Below are positions 61,201 through 64,000 of a stretch of 64,000 bases of DNA, in pieces; within the stretch, counting starts at the first letter, position 1, and every line of letters starts with the position of its first letter. Under the pieces are notes generated by a model that saw nothing but the letters and a program-made list of their open reading frames with translations, had not been told where the DNA came from and made no database searches. The translations under genes were made by a program, and so were the position numbers. The stretch is from Crambe crambe (lineage: Eukaryota > Porifera > Demospongiae > Poecilosclerida > Crambeidae). The stretch is taken from positions 2,910,480 through 2,974,479 of the forward strand of contig OZ004593.1 of the NCBI GenBank assembly GCA_963924555.1, written 5' to 3'.

Positions 61201-62246
61201 ATGGTAAAACAAGGGTGTGGATATGTAAAGCTTCAATTAATCTGGTTGATCTTATCATACCATTTCCATTAGTGTAAAGTGCATTTTCATTTTTCGATTA
61301 AGAATGGGATCTTTCAAGATTAAAAACTGAAATCCCAATCTGTATTACTTGTCTTTAATGCACACACGATTACTCAGTTGGAATGATGAGATAAAAATAG
61401 CAAGCTATGTAAATCTGGATTCTCCTCTCTTTTTCATTTTTTTTTCAGCAGTTGTACTGCGTATTATCAGGTGGAGTGAGCTTACACAGTGGGAAAATTA
61501 ATTTCTGCCATATTATGTTATGTACATAATATATTCCACCTAGCTAGTACATTCTTGTGAATATCTATAGCACATCTGAACAGATCGTTTCAAAACTGAG
61601 CATTACTGTCCAGCATAGTTTTAAGTGCAAACTGGATGTTATTGATTTATGAGATCACATTTATCCCATGTGTACATGCAGTAAAACCTTAAGTTTTTAG
61701 AATGTACACAATTTCTCAACATGGCTTTGAAAAAATATACAACTATAGAAAAGAAACGTTATAAGACTATAATAATTATTGTGAAAAAAGGTTTGTGTAT
61801 GTGCATAGTCCTGCCCATTGTAATGGATTGATGGGTTAGTTTGTGCAATCATTTTCATTAATTAATTACTTTTGTGCTGTGTGTGCTTTTTGTTGAGACA
61901 GGCTTTTTCTTGTTTCTAGATTTGTCATTTGTGCATTATGTAATGGGATAGTGGTTATTGGTTTTGTGCATGTCTTTTCCTGTTTTACTTGGTTGTGCGT
62001 GTTTTTTCTTGTTTTAGTCCTTTTTGTATAAATAGGAGCTTAGTTGAACTGGATAGTTAGTTGAGAATTTGTGCTCTAGTCAGTGTCGTTTGTTATTCTA
62101 TCAATTAAAATTTAATATACTTGCAAACTCCCGCTCCGGGTCCTCTACACCCATAATGACACTGTTAGTTTAACTCAAGCATTCAAGTATAGCTATACTC
62201 ACTACATGTATCTGTAATGAAGTCACTGACACAATATGTGCTCATT
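61201..62246 (-). other. R9 3' flank, inverted
   Basis: This is the reverse complement of the flank seen after R2, R4 and R5 (for example CCATTAGTGTAAAGTGCATT and TCATTATGG read in reverse). It shows that R9 lies on the minus strand. A solo LTR interrupts it. Confidence 0.75.
61819..62149. mobile_element. Solo LTR, 331 bp, with 5-bp CCCAT duplication
   Basis: The insert begins TGTAATGG and ends CTCTACA (TG...CA) and is flanked by CCCAT on both sides (61814-61818 and 62150-62154). Inside are a TATA box (TATAAATA, 62027-62034) and an ATTAAA-type signal near 62105. Comparison with uninterrupted flanks after R2 and R4 shows exactly where it inserted. No internal retroelement genes remain. Confidence 0.9.
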
Positions 62247-62740
62247 TACTGGAGTTCTTCCATCTAGAGGAGGTGTGACTTGAGAGGTACTGGAGGAGCA
62301 CTAGGTTATTAACTACTGAGTACACGTCCCCTGATTCTTGTAGAGGCATCTTCTCTGCAGTCTTCTCATTATATGCTCGAGTTGATGAGAAGAGAAAGAA
62401 GATGATGATGATGATGATGAAGAAAGAGGAAGACACTCCACCCCATGAGTCAGACCAGCTGTATGCACAAGTGGACAAGAAAAAGAACAAAGCAGAAGAC
62501 AGTCCACCCCCTGAGCTAGACCAGCTGTATGCTCAAGTGGACAAGAAGAAGAGGAAGAACAGAAGCAGATGCCTCTTCTTGTTGATCAGTAGCAAATAAT
62601 AATCATGTTCTTTTTTGGTTTCTTTACATTCTCATCGACTTGAGCATACAAGAGTGGATCTTCCATACCCTCTATACCAGCTTCCTTGGAGGCTTGAGAT
62701 AGGGTATGCTCCCACCTCTCCCTTGTTTTGGTCCACACTA
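62247..62740 (-). pseudogene. R9: tail-only receptor fragment with flipped centre
   Basis: The minus strand carries the tail end (stop at 62247-62249, PPVPLKSH region) up to about 62366. 62367-62563 is on the plus strand and encodes the repeat block LYARVDEK, LYAQV, LYAQV with lysine runs. 62564-62740 is again minus-strand tail (SKQPQ-like region reversed). The ectodomain and membrane helix are absent. The repeat block has therefore been inverted inside an already inverted tail. Confidence 0.85.
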
Positions 62741-62939
62741 GCCACCCGGATGGAAAAACTTCCTTTTCCTTCTTGTTTGTTTATCATGTACTCCACCCAC
62801 TTGAACATATAACTAATGGAAAGGAGAAGCTTCTTCTTCTTAATATTTTTATGCTATGCATGACACATCTGTATTGCACTGTACTTTGGGTTATAATTTC
62901 AAGGTCACATACTGCATACTAACCGTTACTGTTCCTACG

Positions 62940-63360
62940 CCAGTGTCATAGGCATAGGAAGCTCTTTTAAAGTGGGACAGCCATTACATGGAGAGGGGAA
63001 CACTTTATCTCTTCAACATGTATAAAAGGCATGCTCTGAAGAAACAAGTTTATTGAAGTGATGACCACTACCAACTATTGCACATTGTTTTCCATGCATA
63101 CAGCTTCACTTCTGGTACCTCAATTAACAAGATTATCTCAATAATAACCTGGACCACTGAATTATACTTAGAACATTGGTATAGGAAGCGGTTTGAGGTC
63201 TACTTCCCATTAATAGCACCCTGCAAGTGAATTTCATTGGCTGATCTTAGGTACATAGCTTAAGCTTCAGTTTAAGTTCCAGTACCTTTTTCTACATATC
63301 TATGGATTAATTCTATTGAAAAATGTTGGCTCATAATAGAGGAACAATGGCTAACCACTT
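62940..63360. pseudogene. TRAF7-flank relic (fourth copy)
   Basis: It shares GAAGTGATGACCACTACCAA with the duplicated blocks near 25240, 39090, 48910 (inverted) and 59030, and GTGAATTTCATTGGCTGATC with the TRAF7 3' flank. No TRAF7 exon survives. Confidence 0.6.
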
Positions 63361-63810
63361 TTTTCACTCTGAATTTTAAATACAAGGTATGACCACATAG
63401 CTACACTGTAGCCAAGAATGTTCTAGCTTTTAATAGTTGTTTGTTTGTTTATTTGTTTGTTTTTGTTCTGGTTACTTAGGCTATATATACAACATGATTG
63501 ATATTTTTACTTAATCTCAATGAACTTTAAAAAAAAAACAACAAGCAACTTGATCCTCCCTAGCTATAGTTATTCTTATACCTTCATTATACTGTTGAAA
63601 GTATCAGCCATGGAGATGAAATCCTATTGAAGCTGGATGACACACAACACCATGGACACATGAAGGTGACTGCATGAGCATGATGGCTGGAATTAAACTC
63701 ATGAAAGGAACCACTGCACCTGTTATTTTCCAAAACAAGCAATCATAATTATGACATGTTTACAATCATAACATTTCATGTAACTATACAGTTTTATATT
63801 GACAGCAGAG
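63361..63810. other. R10 upstream region
   Basis: Non-coding. Array upstream blocks (GGAGATGAAATCCTATTGAA near 63613) are present. Confidence 0.55.
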
Positions 63811-63930
63811 TCTAATAAAAGTCATGCCCATTCTATCAGCCAGTCAGATTAATGAGCAGTATAGTATCAGTTTCCTGAAGTCTGATTAGAAGTTAAACTC
63901 TATACAGTGTGAAACTACGCAATGCTAAAG
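63811..63930 (+). CDS. R10: promoter and first exon, continues beyond window
   Basis: TCTAATAAAAGTCATGCCC is followed by the conserved 5' UTR and ATGCTAAAG at 63922-63930 with donor GTAAGA. Only three codons (M-L-K) are in the window. By analogy with R2, R4 and R6 the signal exon should lie a few hundred bases beyond the right edge. Whether this copy is intact cannot be judged. Confidence 0.6.
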
Positions 63931-64000
63931 GTAAGAGACTAGCTAATACTTAACTATTGCAAGTCACCCCTTAGCTACTCAGTAATGGCTATTGTAGACT

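Overview
This is animal nuclear DNA and is most likely from a demosponge; Amphimedon queenslandica is my best guess. The case rests on AT-rich sequence, many small spliced exons with short introns, animal-type orthologues (WDR24, CACYBP, TRAF7), and degenerate tyrosine-recombinase and reverse-transcriptase elements of kinds common in sponge and cnidarian genomes. The species is inference.

Left part (1-20.3 kb), conserved housekeeping genes. A repeat-rich start (1-4.7 kb) holds a putative 2-kb terminal-inverted-repeat element with a minisatellite inside. Then comes the beta-propeller half of WDR24 (a GATOR2 subunit, minus strand, nine exons at 4723-8648), with no trace of its second half in the window. 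CACYBP/SIP follows (minus strand, 9501-12115, complete), then TRAF7 (plus strand, 12408-20321, 22 exons, complete from start to stop). CACYBP and TRAF7 are divergent, with about 300 bases between start codons. I rebuilt the exon-intron structures by hand from splice sites, reading phase and protein similarity.

Right part (20.3-64 kb), an expanding tandem array of one receptor-like gene family. I find ten copies or pieces, called R1 to R10 here. The full design is three exons: a three-codon first exon, a signal-peptide exon, and one long exon. The long exon encodes a Cys-containing, N-glycosylation-rich ectodomain, a Thr/Ser/Pro stalk of variable length, one transmembrane helix, and a cytoplasmic tail. 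The tail carries repeated L-Y-A-Q-V tyrosine motifs separated by lysine tracts and ends in a further Y-S-V-V motif and a class II SH3 ligand. R2, R4 and R6 are intact (predicted 509, 621 and 604 residues). R1 is an open frame that has lost the ectodomain. R3, R5, R7, R8 and R9 are broken by deletions, frameshifts, fold-back, internal inversion or a transposon insertion. R10 runs off the right edge. R8 has a different membrane helix and tail, a second cytoplasmic type. The tails look like multi-motif inhibitory or adaptor receptors (ITIM-like), a function inferred only from motifs.

The repeating unit also carries degraded pieces of the 3' end of TRAF7 and a conserved 3' flank, so the array seems to have grown out of the region next to TRAF7. 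Mobile elements are scattered through it: DIRS-like fragments, a reverse-transcriptase fragment, a solo LTR with a clean 5-bp target duplication, several MITEs, and a 2.3-kb element with about 270-bp inverted repeats.
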